Shown: positions 8,963-18,836, numbered from the stretch's first letter. The stretch: DNA of 64,000 nt from Pseudomonas floridensis (GCF_002087235.1 NZ_MUIO01000002.1:186001-250000), one strand, 5' to 3'. Made by a program: numbers and translations. The notes: a model not told the origin generated them from the letters alone.

Positions 8963-9508
8963 TCAACGCGCCCGATCGAAATGCCATCCCAACTGACGCT
9001 CGATGATGCGCCGATAAGGCGTGTCGATCTGCTCGGGGACCTGCTCAATGTAGCGTCGCGCATGCTCAAGCGTGTCCCCGGTCAGGCCACGAAGATAGGC
9101 AACGGCATCCTGCGCAGAGAGGATGCGCCCTTCCACACCCTTGAAACGCGGCGGCAGCGCGGTCCAGATGACTGCGTCTATACGACGCTCACGCGCCCAG
9201 CGCATGATCGCGCCCACCGGCTTGTCGGCGACCAGCAGCGTCCCGACGCCATCCTCACGCTGCGACGATACCTGTTCGCGTTCTCGCAATGCAGCGCACG
9301 CCTGGTCCAGGGTTTCGACGTCGAGCAATGCCCAGCACACGGTAAGCGACGGCGCATCGAGGCAAATGGCGGTAGACAACTCACCACCATCGCCCACTCT
9401 GGAGAACTCGATCGGCATTCGAGGGCCGTCCAGATACCAGTCTCCCGCCAGTGGCAAAGCGCCCGACTCCCAGATCAACGATCCCCATCCCAGGCATGCG
9501 ATATTCAA
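8963..9508 (-). CDS. Conserved hypothetical protein, possible gamma-glutamylcyclotransferase-like fold
   Basis: The 181-aa protein begins MNIACLGWGSLIWE, reminiscent of the GSL loop that starts gamma-glutamylcyclotransferase-like folds. The rest is not recognisable to me, so this similarity is weak. It has no signal peptide and is probably cytosolic. Its codon use is like the neighbours. It is first in a two-gene unit with the coiled-coil protein at 8695-8937. Confidence 0.7.
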   Translation of the reverse strand: MNIACLGWGSLIWESGALPLAGDWYLDGPRMPIEFSRVGDGGELSTAICLDAPSLTVCWALLDVETLDQACAALREREQVSSQREDGVGTLLVADKPVGAIMRWARERRIDAVIWTALPPRFKGVEGRILSAQDAVAYLRGLTGDTLEHARRYIEQVPEQIDTPYRRIIERQLGWHFDRAR

Positions 9509-9722
9509 TGTGTTGCCCTCATGAGAATTGATCCGACAAAAGCTGAGACCGCACGCGCCGCGTCATGCTCCTTTTTTAACAGCGGTTATTTTCATCTTCC
9601 GAAGCATTCAGCAGAACGCCGCTGGTCAGCGCCCTTTGCAACCGCGTTGAATTTCCCTTCCTGCCCATACTCACTTTTCTGACAGACATGACTGGCTATA
9701 TCCAGTGATTAGGGAGAGTTAA

Positions 9723-9887
9723 ATGACGGCGGTAACTGAAAAGCAGCGACGCGTAAAGCCATCACTGGTCAGCGACATCGTGCGCAGAATCAGATGGATA
9801 CTGCGCGCCATAGCCCGCGAATTGCGTCCAGAGGGACCACGCAAGCGCTTGTTGAAGCGATGCCGGGAACGACGCGAGAATCGCTGA
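9723..9887 (+). CDS. Small arginine-rich basic protein, 54 aa
   Basis: The ATG at 9723 is preceded by AGGGAGA at the correct distance. The 54-codon frame encodes a very basic peptide with an Arg/Lys-rich C-terminus (EGPRKRLLKRCRERRENR) and an amphipathic middle (SDIVRRIRWILRAIARELR). No domain recognised; it could bind nucleic acid or membrane. It lies 113 bases upstream of the APC transporter gene. Confidence 0.55.
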   Translation: MTAVTEKQRRVKPSLVSDIVRRIRWILRAIARELRPEGPRKRLLKRCRERRENR

Positions 9888-10000
9888 GTGGATACTTCAG
9901 TGCCAGGCCTTTATCACTGCGCCGCGAAAGTCAGAACGATCATGTCCAGCGGTGTTCAGAGTTCTACACGCCGCAGACCACTGAAGAAGGATCTTTGCCA

Positions 10001-11317
10001 ATGGCCACCTCCGAAAACACCTCGCTGAGGCGCGCCATCACCGCCCCCATGCTGATGCTGTTCATTCTTGGCGACGTACTCGGGGCGGGCGTCTATGCGC
10101 TGGCGGGCACCATTGCGGGCCGTGTCGGTGGCGCGATCTGGGCACCGCTGCTGATTGCATTGTGCTTTGCGTTACTAACGGCGGCCTCCTATGCGGAACT
10201 GGTGACCAAATACCCGCGTGCCGGAGGTGCGGCGGTGTACGCAGAAAAAGCCTTTGGCAAGCCATTGCTGTCGTTCCTGGTCGGTTTTTCAATGATTGCG
10301 GCGGGCGTCACCAGCGCGGCGGGGTTGGCGGTTGCCTTCGCCGGTGATTACCTGCAGGCGCTGATCAGCGTTCCTGCGCAATGGGTCTGCGTCGGGTTTC
10401 TGATCATCGTCGGCCTGCTGAATGCTCGCGGTATCAAGGAGTCACTGGGCGCCAATCTGCTGATGACCACCATCGAGTTGAGCGGCCTGCTTATGGTGAT
10501 CGTCGCCGCCGCGTGGTTTGTCGGTCAGGGCCAGGGCGTGCCGCAACGAATGTTCGAACTGGACAGCGCGTCGCCGGCGACTGCCATTCTGGCGGCGTCG
10601 CTGCTGGCGTTCTATTCGTTCGTGGGTTTCGAAACCTCCGCCAATCTGGCGGAGGAAATCAAAGATGTACGTAAGGTTTACCCTCGCGCGCTGTTTGGAG
10701 CACTACTGATCGCCGGCGCGGTGTATATGTTGGTGGGGGTCGGTGCGGCAATGGTGTTGCCGGTCGAGCAGTTGAAGGATTCGCAGGCTCCCTTGCTGGA
10801 CGTGGTGAAAGCCTCGGGTCTGGGTATTCCTTCATCCTGGTTTGCAATGATCGCGCTGATTGCCGTGGCCAACGGCGCGCTGCTGACCATGATTATGGCC
10901 AGCCGCCTGACCTTCGGCATGGCGCGTCAGGGATTGTTACCTTCGATGCTGGGCAATGTGCTTGCGCGCAGACGCACACCCGGCTTCGCCATTCTGGCAA
11001 CCACACTGGTCGCCATCGCACTGTCCTTCACCAGCACCCTGACGGTACTTGCCGAAACGGTGGTGCTGCTGTTGCTGTTCGTTTTCCTCAGCGTGAACGT
11101 TGCGGTGCTGGTCCTCAAGCGTGACAAGGTCGAATCCGGGCACTTTCAGGTTCATTGGGTGGTTCCGGTTCTCGGGATATTGTCCTGCCTGTTGTTACTG
11201 ACCCAGCAGGGCCCGGAAACCTGGTGGCGTGCGGGCGTGATGCTGGTGGTGGGCGCAGTGCTGTTCGGTCTGACGCGGCTGGCCGGGACTCAGGCAGTTT
11301 CGCAAATCAGCGAGTAG
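10001..11317 (+). CDS. APC-superfamily amino acid permease
   Basis: The 438-aa protein has about 12 hydrophobic segments and the APC hallmarks: an early LGDVLGAGVYALAG unwound-helix glycine motif, and FYSFVGFETSANLAEEIKDVRK in the helix 6-7 region, typical of cationic or neutral amino acid:proton symporters. The ATG at 10001 follows AAGGA at about 10 bases; the longer frame from 9794 overlaps the small basic ORF and is not needed. Substrate unknown. Confidence 0.88.
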   Translation: MATSENTSLRRAITAPMLMLFILGDVLGAGVYALAGTIAGRVGGAIWAPLLIALCFALLTAASYAELVTKYPRAGGAAVYAEKAFGKPLLSFLVGFSMIAAGVTSAAGLAVAFAGDYLQALISVPAQWVCVGFLIIVGLLNARGIKESLGANLLMTTIELSGLLMVIVAAAWFVGQGQGVPQRMFELDSASPATAILAASLLAFYSFVGFETSANLAEEIKDVRKVYPRALFGALLIAGAVYMLVGVGAAMVLPVEQLKDSQAPLLDVVKASGLGIPSSWFAMIALIAVANGALLTMIMASRLTFGMARQGLLPSMLGNVLARRRTPGFAILATTLVAIALSFTSTLTVLAETVVLLLLFVFLSVNVAVLVLKRDKVESGHFQVHWVVPVLGILSCLLLLTQQGPETWWRAGVMLVVGAVLFGLTRLAGTQAVSQISE

Positions 11318-11372
11318 CGAATGTCCGTTGACACGTTCTGCGCAGCAAGCCGGGGCAGAGCCGGTCAGCAGG

Positions 11373-12887
11373 TCAACTGATTGAGCAGCGTATCTGATTA
11401 CGGCCCAGATGCTTGGCTTCATAAAGCGCCGTGTCGGCCGCCTTCAATAAGGCGTCCGGCGTCAGTCCCATCGGATCCTCGACCGTTGCGATTCCGATGC
11501 TGATCGTTACGGATCCTGTGCGGTTTGCACTGTGCTCAATGGCAAGCGAGGCAAGTTCGCGGACAATACTTTGCGCCACCTTGAGCGCGCCTTCATGGCC
11601 CGTGTTGGGCAACAGGACCGTGAACTCCTCGCCCCCATAACGAACCGCCTGATCTTCGGGGCGTCGGACCGACGCCTTGATCGCGCCCGCGACCGCCTTG
11701 ATACAGGCGTCTCCGGCCGGGTGGCCTTACAGATCGTTGTAGGTCTTGAAATGATCGATATCCATCATCAACAGACTGATCGGTGTTCTTTGGCCGGTTG
11801 CATTGACCAGTTCCAGCGGGAGGATCTCATCCAGACTTCTGCGGTTGAGAAGCCCTGTCAAGCCATCTTCGGCTGCCATTTTTTCGAGGATGATCTGCGT
11901 CCTTTTCAATTGCGTCTGCAGCGTGACCACGTAGTTGATCTGACGCATGAGTACAAATGCGAAGAGCAGTAGCCCAATGATGACCGTCGAAACGAAGACC
12001 ATAGAGGTGTACATCTGGTGATACCACGGACTGAGAATGCCAGCCTTCGACATGCCAGCCTGTACAACGAGCGGGTATCGTTCGATGCTGACATAACCGT
12101 TGATACGCTCGACATTATCGATAACCGATTTGATATGAGCGACGCCCGACCGTGCGTAAGGCAGGTAATCGGTGAAGACATTGCCTTTGGCGACACTGGC
12201 GCCAATCAGATTTTCGAAGTAAGGCCTACGGGTAAGAATCGTGCCGTCAGCCAGAGAAATAAGGAAGATGCCATTGTCATCGATGTTGAAACCCGCGTAA
12301 TACTTGTTGAAGTATTCAACCGACATCGTCACCAGCAGTACGCCGGCAAAGCTGCCGTCGGGATTATCGATGCGGCGCGATAATGGAATCACATAAGCGC
12401 CGGTGGAACGACTTTTGATCACGTGACTCACGTGCATATCACGATCACCGGGATGAGTGCGATGGTAAATGAAGTAATCGCGATCCGAGTTATTCGCTGA
12501 CGCCGGAGTGGTCTTGTCCGTGAGCAGCCAGTTGCCGTCCTTGTCGTAAACAAAAAAGCCGTGAATCTGAGGCATCAGGCTGCTTCTTTTAGCGAAGAGC
12601 GCACGTAAACGGTCCTTGTCGATGGTGTCGATGCCGTACCATTCGATGCGCTCCAGAACGCCGGCCGAGACTGCATCGACTTCCTTGACGGCATCTTCCG
12701 CATGCTGAGCGGCCGCCCGCGCCAGGTTGGCGACGTTGCCTTCACCCTCCCTGATCTGCTGGCCGTAACTCTGCCAGCTCACCCAGGCGAACACTGAAAT
12801 GATCGAGAGCACCACAATCACGACGAAATACGCGACCAACTTCACGACAAACGAATTGCGCGCCGCAGCCGCATCAATCAGGGTCAT
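11373..12887 (-). pseudogene. Cache-domain diguanylate cyclase interrupted by a nonsense codon
   Basis: One frame of 505 codons runs from the ATG at 12887 to 11373, interrupted only by TAA at 11727-11729. Before the stop are an N-terminal TM helix (residues about 16-34), a periplasmic dCache-like sensor, a second TM helix and the start of a GGDEF domain (EDGLTGLLNRRSLDE, DIDHFKTYNDL). After it the same frame continues GHPAGDACIKAV and RYGGEEFTVLLP. The stop replaces the Tyr of the conserved YNDxYGH segment, a single-base change (TAC or TAT to TAA). The shortened product (386 aa) lacks the GGEEF active site and cannot make c-di-GMP unless the stop is read through. Confidence 0.9.
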
Positions 12888-13094
12888 AGAACATCCGGCA
12901 GAGTGAACCCGCTCTCATTGGGTCGGACCGCGCCTGCACAGAGGCTCAATCCGACAGCACAACACTGTGCGAGGAGAAAGCGGTCAAATAAGAGTCATTC
13001 CAAACGATCTTGGTTGCCTTGTGCCGGTATAGCGAGACTGCGAACAGAAGGTTTTCAGCGCTGAGCCCCAAAACTTCTACTTGATGCGCAACAT

Positions 13095-13129
13095 CCTGTC
13101 TTGTGTTCTGAAACAGGACACAAGACAGG
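13095..13129 (-). terminator. Long 3' hairpin downstream of araH
   Basis: A 16-bp stem with one G-T pair (arm CCTGTCTTGTGTTCTG, loop AAA) lies 20 bases past the araH stop. It has no T-tract on the minus strand, so it is either a weak terminator or a 3'-end mRNA stabiliser of the arabinose operon. Confidence 0.6.
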
Positions 13130-13148
13130 AGTGGCTACAGAGGATATT

Positions 13149-14114
13149 TCAGCGACGCTTCATCCGGTCAATGATCACCGCCAGCAACAGGATCGTGCCG
13201 CGGATCACATACTGGTAGAAAGTATCAATATTCTTCAGGTTCATGGCGTTTTCGATAATCGCCAGGATCAGCACGCCGGCGATCACATGGCGAATCATGC
13301 CAATACCGCCGGACAGTGATACGCCGCCCAGAACACAGGCCGAAATCACCGTCAGCTCGAAGCCCTGCCCCACCATGGGCTGGCCTGATGTCATGCGCGA
13401 CGCGAGCACTACGCCTGCCAGAGCACCGATCAGGCCGTGCACGGCAAAGATGATGATCTTGGTGCGATCCACGTGAACGCCTGCCAGCAGCGCCGCTTCC
13501 TGGTTGCCACCGATGGCCATGGTGTTGCGGCCATAGGTGGTGTAGTTAAGCAGCCAGCCGAAGAAAATGAAGCAGACGATGGTGATCAGGATGGGCACCG
13601 GCACGCCATACAGTTGACCGTTGCCGAAGACGAAGAAGTCTTCGTTGGACACACCTACCGCCTTGCCGTTGGAGAAGATATACGCCAGACCACGAACGAT
13701 CTGCATGGTCGCAAGTGTCGTGATCAGGGCATTGATCCTGAGTTTGGCAATCACGATGCCGTTGATCAGGCCGACCACCAGGCCCATCGCCAGCGCAGCA
13801 GATACGCCCAGAATCACACTGTCGGTGTCGCGGATCACGATCCCGGCGATGACGCCGGAACAGGCCAGAACCGAACCGATCGACAGGTCGAAGTGGCCGG
13901 ACGCCAGGCAATAGAGCATGGTGCAGGCGGCAATACCGACGGTCGAAATCGCCAGACCAAGGCCACGCATGTTCAAGGGTGACATGAAGTTGTCGATGAA
14001 CACCGCGCAGAGCAGGAAGATGCCCACGGCGGCCAGCAGCATGACCCACTCATCGGCAAAACGGCGCAGGTTCAAGCCCTGACGGGGAGCCCGCAGGCTG
14101 GATTCGGTAGACAT
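13149..14114 (-). CDS. araH: L-arabinose ABC transporter permease
   Basis: This 321-aa integral membrane protein belongs to the RbsC/AraH permease family, with LASGHFDLSIGSVLACSGVIAG and the late motif VISACVLGGVSLSGGIG. It forms the channel of the sugar ABC importer with the ATPase encoded upstream. I chose the ATG at 14114, preceded by AAGAGGTG, rather than the one at 14138, because its ribosome site is clearly better. It is the last gene of the operon. Confidence 0.92.
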   Translation of the reverse strand: MSTESSLRAPRQGLNLRRFADEWVMLLAAVGIFLLCAVFIDNFMSPLNMRGLGLAISTVGIAACTMLYCLASGHFDLSIGSVLACSGVIAGIVIRDTDSVILGVSAALAMGLVVGLINGIVIAKLRINALITTLATMQIVRGLAYIFSNGKAVGVSNEDFFVFGNGQLYGVPVPILITIVCFIFFGWLLNYTTYGRNTMAIGGNQEAALLAGVHVDRTKIIIFAVHGLIGALAGVVLASRMTSGQPMVGQGFELTVISACVLGGVSLSGGIGMIRHVIAGVLILAIIENAMNLKNIDTFYQYVIRGTILLLAVIIDRMKRR

Positions 14115-14155
14115 ACGCACCTCTTTTTTATTGTTCATGGTCCAGGACCAGTTGT

Positions 14156-15679
14156 TCAGCCGCGCGTGCGTGGCAGAGCCAGTTGCAGGAGTCGCGACTC
14201 GTCAGCCTCGTCGCGGTTGAGTTCACCGGTAATGGCACCTTCGCTCATCACCAGAATACGGTCAGAAATGCCCATGACTTCCATCAGGTCGCTGGACACC
14301 ACAATCACGGCGATGCCATCGGTGGCCAGGCTGTGAATGATTTGGTAGATCTCGGACTTGGCACCGATATCGATGCCGCGAGTGGGTTCGTCGAGCAGCA
14401 GCACCTTCATCGGCATCGACAGCCAGCGCCCCAGAATCGCTTTCTGCTGATTGCCGCCGGACAGGTACATGATCTGCTGGTCAGGTGACGGGGTTTTCAC
14501 GTTCATCGCCTGGATCTGGCCGCGCGCATTATCGCGCTCCCAGCGCCCCTGGATCAGACAGCCGAGACTGACATGGCGCGGACGAGCTCCGATATTGATG
14601 TTTTCCGCGACGCTGGACAGCGGCACGATGCCTTCCTTCTTGCGGTCTTCGGGACAGAGCAGAATACCGGCGGCAATGGCGTCACGCGGCGACTTGAGGG
14701 TCAGCGGCTTGCCATCCAGCTGCAGCGTACCCGCAGTGCTGCGGGTCAGGCCGGACAGCAGGCGAAACAGCTCGGTGCGACCAGCCCCCACCAGACCAAA
14801 GAAGCCCAGCACCTCGCCCTTCTCCACCGCAAAACTGGCCGGTTCCTGCAGGCCGGGCCCCATCAGCCCGGTCACGCGCAGGCTCGGGCCCTGATGCTGG
14901 CGAGGCCGATAGTTATAGATGTCCTGAATATCGCGCCCGACCATGCAGGTCACCAGGCGGTCATGGTCAAGGTCGGCCATCTGCTCGAACGTACGCACGA
15001 AGCGTCCGTCCTTGAAAACGGTCACCGCATCGCAGACACGAAAGATTTCTTCCATGCGGTGCGACACGTACAGAATCACCCGGCCTTCGTCGCGCAGGCG
15101 CACGATGATTGCCATCAAACGGTCGATTTCACGCGCCGAGAGGCTGCTGGTGGGTTCATCGAAGGCAATCACATGGGCGTTGCGCGACATGGCCTTGGCG
15201 ATTTCCACCAGTTGGCGTTGACCAAGGGAAAGATCGCCCAAGCGCGTGCCAGGATCGATTTCATCGGCCAGCCCTTTCAGCAGCTCGGCTGCCCGACGCT
15301 GCATGGCACCGCGATTGATCAGGCCGAAGCGGTTTGGCATGTGGCCCAGTAGCAGGTTTTCGGCAACCGTCATCTCGGGAACCAGGTGCAGCTCCTGATG
15401 GATGACCGCCACACCGGCCGCGATACTGTCGGCCGTGGACTTGAATTGATGTTCCTGGTCGCCAATCTGCAGGCTGCCGCTGTTGGGCTGGTAAGACCCG
15501 CCAAGGATTTTCAGCAACGTGGACTTGCCCGCTCCGTTTTCGCCCATCAAGGCGTGCACGCTGCCGGGGCGCGCTTCGAAGCTGATATCGGACAACGCCT
15601 TGACGCCCGGGAAGACTTTGCCGATGCCGTTGAAACGCAGGGCACCGCCTGTTGAATGTTGCTTGATTGCTTGTTGCAT
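14156..15679 (-). CDS. araG: L-arabinose ABC transporter ATP-binding protein
   Basis: The 507-aa protein is a double-ATPase sugar importer subunit. The first domain has Walker [10 protein letters not shown], signature [16 protein letters not shown] and Walker [13 protein letters not shown]. The second domain has the degenerate Walker [11 protein letters not shown], signature [15 protein letters not shown] and Walker [13 protein letters not shown], the usual pattern for the AraG/RbsA/MglA family. It follows araF after a 109-bp gap holding a hairpin, with a GAGGAG ribosome site. Confidence 0.93.
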   Translation of the reverse strand: MQQAIKQHSTGGALRFNGIGKVFPGVKALSDISFEARPGSVHALMGENGAGKSTLLKILGGSYQPNSGSLQIGDQEHQFKSTADSIAAGVAVIHQELHLVPEMTVAENLLLGHMPNRFGLINRGAMQRRAAELLKGLADEIDPGTRLGDLSLGQRQLVEIAKAMSRNAHVIAFDEPTSSLSAREIDRLMAIIVRLRDEGRVILYVSHRMEEIFRVCDAVTVFKDGRFVRTFEQMADLDHDRLVTCMVGRDIQDIYNYRPRQHQGPSLRVTGLMGPGLQEPASFAVEKGEVLGFFGLVGAGRTELFRLLSGLTRSTAGTLQLDGKPLTLKSPRDAIAAGILLCPEDRKKEGIVPLSSVAENINIGARPRHVSLGCLIQGRWERDNARGQIQAMNVKTPSPDQQIMYLSGGNQQKAILGRWLSMPMKVLLLDEPTRGIDIGAKSEIYQIIHSLATDGIAVIVVSSDLMEVMGISDRILVMSEGAITGELNRDEADESRLLQLALPRTRG

Positions 15680-15702
15680 GACGCCAATCTCCTCGCACGG
15701 TT

Positions 15703-15724
15703 GGGGACCTGCATTCAGGTCCCC
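15703..15724 (-). promoter_or_regulatory. Intercistronic hairpin between araF and araG
   Basis: A perfect 9-bp stem (GGGGACCTG/CAGGTCCCC, 4-nt loop) without a T-run sits between the binding-protein gene and the ATPase gene. Such hairpins commonly protect the upstream message or partly terminate transcription, giving more binding protein than membrane subunits. The role here is inferred. Confidence 0.55.
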
Positions 15725-15788
15725 CGCTCAGCTCACATCTACAGGCTGATAGCGGCCTGATCTTTCCTGGAGTCGTCGCGCGCGCGCA

Positions 15789-16832
15789 TCAATTGGCCGC
15801 CGCAGCTTTATCTGTTGCGGCAGGCATGAGCCCGATCTTGGTGAGCACCTCTTTGTAGTTGGCACGGGTAATCAGCGTCACGTCATCCATGGCGGTGTAC
15901 ATCGGAGGCTCTTTACCATCCTTCACCCATTCATAGACGTACTTCGCCGTGTCATAGCCTTCTTTGTCCGGGCTAGGAAGCATAGAGCCGAAGAAGCCAC
16001 TTTTCTTCTTCTGGAGCTCCTGAATGGCGTCTGTGCCATTGATACCGATCCCGATCACGTTATCAGCGCTAAAACCGTTGCTGGCAGTAGCACGTACACC
16101 ACCCAGAACAGTGTTGTCATTCATGCCGCCAATGATCAGATTCTTGGCATCGCCCGGCAACTTGGGCAGCGCCGAGTTGGTGGCGTCCATGCTGCCAGGC
16201 ACATCCAGGGTTTTCTGCGCCGTGAACAGGATGTTCTTTTCAGGCAGGCCAGCCTTTTTCAACGCATCCACGGAACCGTCGGTGCGTTTCTTGCCGGTAT
16301 CCAGCTCATTGTAGGTGTTGATGATTGCGTAAGTGCCCTTCCACTCATTCTCATCCCACTTGCGGTTCTTGGCTTCGGTCGCCATCGCCGCACCCTGCTT
16401 CTGGCCGACTTCGAAGGCGGCCATACCCAGATACGGCACGTCCTCCATGAACTTGCCCTGGGCGTCGACGAAACGGTCATCCACGGCCATCACTTTCAGC
16501 CCCAGAGCTTTTGCTTTGGCAACGATAGCCGGACCGAGGGACACGTCAGGCGGGCAGATCACGAACCCCTTCGCGCCGTTGGCCGCCAGGTTATCGATAG
16601 CTGCCAGCGTTTTTTCACCGTCTGGTACGGCGATTTTGAGTACCTCGAATCCATGATCCTGACCGGCTTTTTCGGCAAATGTCCATTCAGTCTGGAACCA
16701 GGGTTCTTCTGGCTGCTTGACCAGAAATCCGATTTTTATCTTGTCGGCAGCAAACGTGATGCCACTCATGCCAAGGATGGCGGTGGCGACAGCGGCACAG
16801 CACAGGGAACGTATCCCGTGATGACTCAACAT
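15789..16832 (-). CDS. araF: L-arabinose-binding periplasmic protein
   Basis: The 347-aa protein has a classic signal peptide (cleavage after ...MSGITFAA) followed by KIGFLVKQPEEPWFQTEWTFA, strongly AraF-like. Conserved segments GFVICPPDVSLG and IIGGMNDNTVLGGVRA match the family. It captures L-arabinose in the periplasm for AraGH. The AGGAG site lies 6 bases before the ATG. Upstream lie an operator-like TAGTCATACCA (16919-16929) and an AAN-repeat next to the ribosome site. Confidence 0.94.
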   Translation of the reverse strand: MLSHHGIRSLCCAAVATAILGMSGITFAADKIKIGFLVKQPEEPWFQTEWTFAEKAGQDHGFEVLKIAVPDGEKTLAAIDNLAANGAKGFVICPPDVSLGPAIVAKAKALGLKVMAVDDRFVDAQGKFMEDVPYLGMAAFEVGQKQGAAMATEAKNRKWDENEWKGTYAIINTYNELDTGKKRTDGSVDALKKAGLPEKNILFTAQKTLDVPGSMDATNSALPKLPGDAKNLIIGGMNDNTVLGGVRATASNGFSADNVIGIGINGTDAIQELQKKKSGFFGSMLPSPDKEGYDTAKYVYEWVKDGKEPPMYTAMDDVTLITRANYKEVLTKIGLMPAATDKAAAAN

Positions 16833-16842
16833 AGCTAACTCC

Positions 16843-16853
16843 TTATTTTTATT
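16843..16853 (-). promoter_or_regulatory. Putative Hfq/Crc catabolite-repression (AAN) site at araF
   Basis: The minus strand reads AATAAAAATAAGGAG just upstream of the araF start. The run of AAN triplets overlaps the ribosome site, as in known Pseudomonas Hfq/Crc targets. Nearly the same string (CAATAAAAATAA) precedes the exported mutarotase gene. Confidence 0.4.
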
Positions 16854-16918
16854 GAATAGCTACAGCGTTCAGCAAGGTGGCGATTTCGCAACGCGTGTGC
16901 GTCTGGAAACCGGTTAAA

Positions 16919-16929
16919 TAGTCATACCA
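16919..16929. promoter_or_regulatory. FadR/GntR-type operator, araF promoter
   Basis: TAGTCATACCA matches the FadR-subfamily consensus TnGTnnnACnA exactly and is preceded by AAA, as in two other copies at 18837 and 18911. It lies about 90 bases upstream of araF and should bind the local GntR-family regulator. Confidence 0.6.
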
Positions 16930-17019
16930 TATTATGAATGACCGCAATGTAACCGAATGTCACTTCAGGTGAAGGCTTTGCGGCAGTGTCACCCGACATC
17001 TCCCTTGACCGGCCAGAAA

Positions 17020-17892
17020 TCAGCCGGCAAAACGATTGCAATTCAGACCTGTTATCTCGACGTCAGCCATCAGAACCGCACCGTCAAATTCACCATTGGC
17101 GTCGGCAGGCGCGGCGCTGGTGACATACAACGTTTGCAAGTCAGGCCCGCCGAATACGCAACTGGTGGGATGACTGACCGGCAGATCGATGACCCGATCG
17201 ACACGGCCGTCCGGGGCAAAGCGGATCAGGCAATTGCCGCCCCAACGTGCGTTCCAGACATAGCCATCGGCGTCCATGGCTGACCCGTCCGGCGATCCAC
17301 GCACATGCCCGGCAGCCCAGATCTTGCGCGGACCAAGGCTGCCATCATCAAGAATCGGGTACTGATAAATGACTTCATCGAGCGTGTCGGCGCTGTACAG
17401 CACGTCACCCGCTGAATTCCACAGCAAGGTATTGACGATGCCTTGGCCTTCCAGCAACCGGGTAACCCGTGCATCCGGATCGACGCGGAACAGACCGCCC
17501 GAACGACGTATCAGCGGCACGTCACCACCTTCAGCGTCAATATTGTTCTGCATGCTACCCAGCCAGAGGCGGCCCTGAGCATCGCAGCGGGACTCGTTAG
17601 CACGGTTCCCGGACACCGGGTCCGCGACGCAGAACAACGAAAGTGAGGTTTTGTTGGAATCCAGATCGAGGCGGTAGACGCCGCTGGCCAGGGTGACCAG
17701 CGCGTCACCCCGCTCAGTGGGGATAAAGGCGGAAACCGGCTCGGGCATGCGCCACTGGCGATGCTCGCCATTGACGAGCCGACAGGCCAGGAAACCTGCG
17801 ATATCGACCCAGTAGAGGGCCTGCTGAGCAGCGTCCCAAAAGGCGCCTTCAGCCAGCTTGAAACGGTGCTCGGAGACGGGCGACCAGTTCAT
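17020..17892 (-). CDS. SMP-30/gluconolactonase family sugar lactonase (probable L-arabinolactonase)
   Basis: The 290-aa protein is an SMP-30/LRE six-bladed propeller enzyme. The expected metal ligands are recognisable: Glu in LAEGAFWD near residue 14, Asn in GNRANESRCD, a second Asn in GIVNTLLWN, and Asp in GSPDGSAMD. It should hydrolyse a sugar lactone, here probably L-arabino-1,4-lactone, given the arabinose transporter downstream and the FadR-type regulator upstream. The ATG at 17892 has AAGGAC at the right spacing; the 31-residue upstream extension is not supported. The leader carries ACAACAATAACAAAGG, an AAN-rich string overlapping the ribosome site. Confidence 0.87.
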   Translation of the reverse strand: MNWSPVSEHRFKLAEGAFWDAAQQALYWVDIAGFLACRLVNGEHRQWRMPEPVSAFIPTERGDALVTLASGVYRLDLDSNKTSLSLFCVADPVSGNRANESRCDAQGRLWLGSMQNNIDAEGGDVPLIRRSGGLFRVDPDARVTRLLEGQGIVNTLLWNSAGDVLYSADTLDEVIYQYPILDDGSLGPRKIWAAGHVRGSPDGSAMDADGYVWNARWGGNCLIRFAPDGRVDRVIDLPVSHPTSCVFGGPDLQTLYVTSAAPADANGEFDGAVLMADVEITGLNCNRFAG

Positions 17893-18002
17893 GAAAATGT
17901 CCTTTGTTATTGTTGTAAAGGCACTTTTGATGTCAATGTAGCAACGATATCGGTGTTTCAATAAAGCTCGCGTAGCGGTCAATACTCATGAAACGGTGTC
18001 AG

Positions 18003-18722
18003 TCAGCGTGCTGTGTGCCCTTCCTCCTGCTGCCGGGCAAAATAGGTATCGATCACGCCAGCAGCCTGCTCGATCAGACTCATGCAGGCCCAGACACCCC
18101 GACCGGCATCGCGAGTGGCGATGGCTTCGGCCAGCTCCTTGTGCAGCGGCAGCGTCTTGCCCAACTGCCCCGGCATTCCCGACGTCACCTCGAACGATAC
18201 GGCCAGTAACGCACCCAGCGCCGGCAGCATCTGCTCAATGAAGCGATTATGACTGGCTGCCAGCACTGCCTCATGGAAGCGCCGGTCGGCCAGGTTGTAA
18301 TCGCCTTTGTCGGTGACTGAGGTCTCCAGCAAGCGATACGTCTCGCGAATCTCTTCGATCTGTTGCGCCGTCGCCCTGTCACACGCCCAGCGCACCGCCA
18401 TTGGTTCGATGGTCCTGCGCAGGTCCAGCAGGTCTTTCACGAACGCTTCCGGGAGCCCCTTGCGTGCCAGCCAGCCGACGACCTGCGGATCGAACAGGTT
18501 CCAGCTTCGCAACGGCAGCACCCGCGTGCCGACCTTGGGGCCGACTTCCAGCAGACCTTTGGCCACCAGCGTCTTGATCGCCTCGCGCAGCACCGTGCGG
18601 CTGACACCCAACTCTTCGCACAGCGCAGCTTCAACCTTCAGCGTCTGCCCCGGCAGCACATTGCCCGCGGCAATCCAGGCACCCAGCCAATCCACCGTCG
18701 ACGCGTGGAAATTACTGCTCAT
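18003..18722 (-). CDS. GntR/FadR-family transcriptional regulator of the arabinose locus
   Basis: The 239-aa protein has an N-terminal winged HTH (LCEELGVSRTVLREAIKTLVAKGLLEVGPKVGTRV) and a helical FCD effector domain with the metal-site residues of the FadR branch (DLRRTIEP, DRRFHEAVLAASHN, HKELAEAI). The ATG at 18722 gives the usual family length, with GAGG 9 bases upstream; a longer frame to 18890 would add unrelated residues. Three exact matches to the FadR-type operator consensus lie in this locus, one of them 115 bases upstream of this gene, so autoregulation is likely. Sugar lactone or acid ligands are typical of such regulators. Confidence 0.9.
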   Translation of the reverse strand: MSSNFHASTVDWLGAWIAAGNVLPGQTLKVEAALCEELGVSRTVLREAIKTLVAKGLLEVGPKVGTRVLPLRSWNLFDPQVVGWLARKGLPEAFVKDLLDLRRTIEPMAVRWACDRATAQQIEEIRETYRLLETSVTDKGDYNLADRRFHEAVLAASHNRFIEQMLPALGALLAVSFEVTSGMPGQLGKTLPLHKELAEAIATRDAGRGVWACMSLIEQAAGVIDTYFARQQEEGHTAR

Positions 18723-18836
18723 CTCCCGAAGCCTCACGCTGCGCCCTGTTGGTGGGCCGAGGCTAATCATCATATGAATGGCTGTCAAACCACTCGAACC
18801 GCTTTGCCAGGCAAACGCAACACCTGCATTACTAAA

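Noticed and set aside
13101..13319. Short plus-strand frame over the araH 3' end
   Set aside because: It is antisense to araH and starts inside the hairpin; no independent support.
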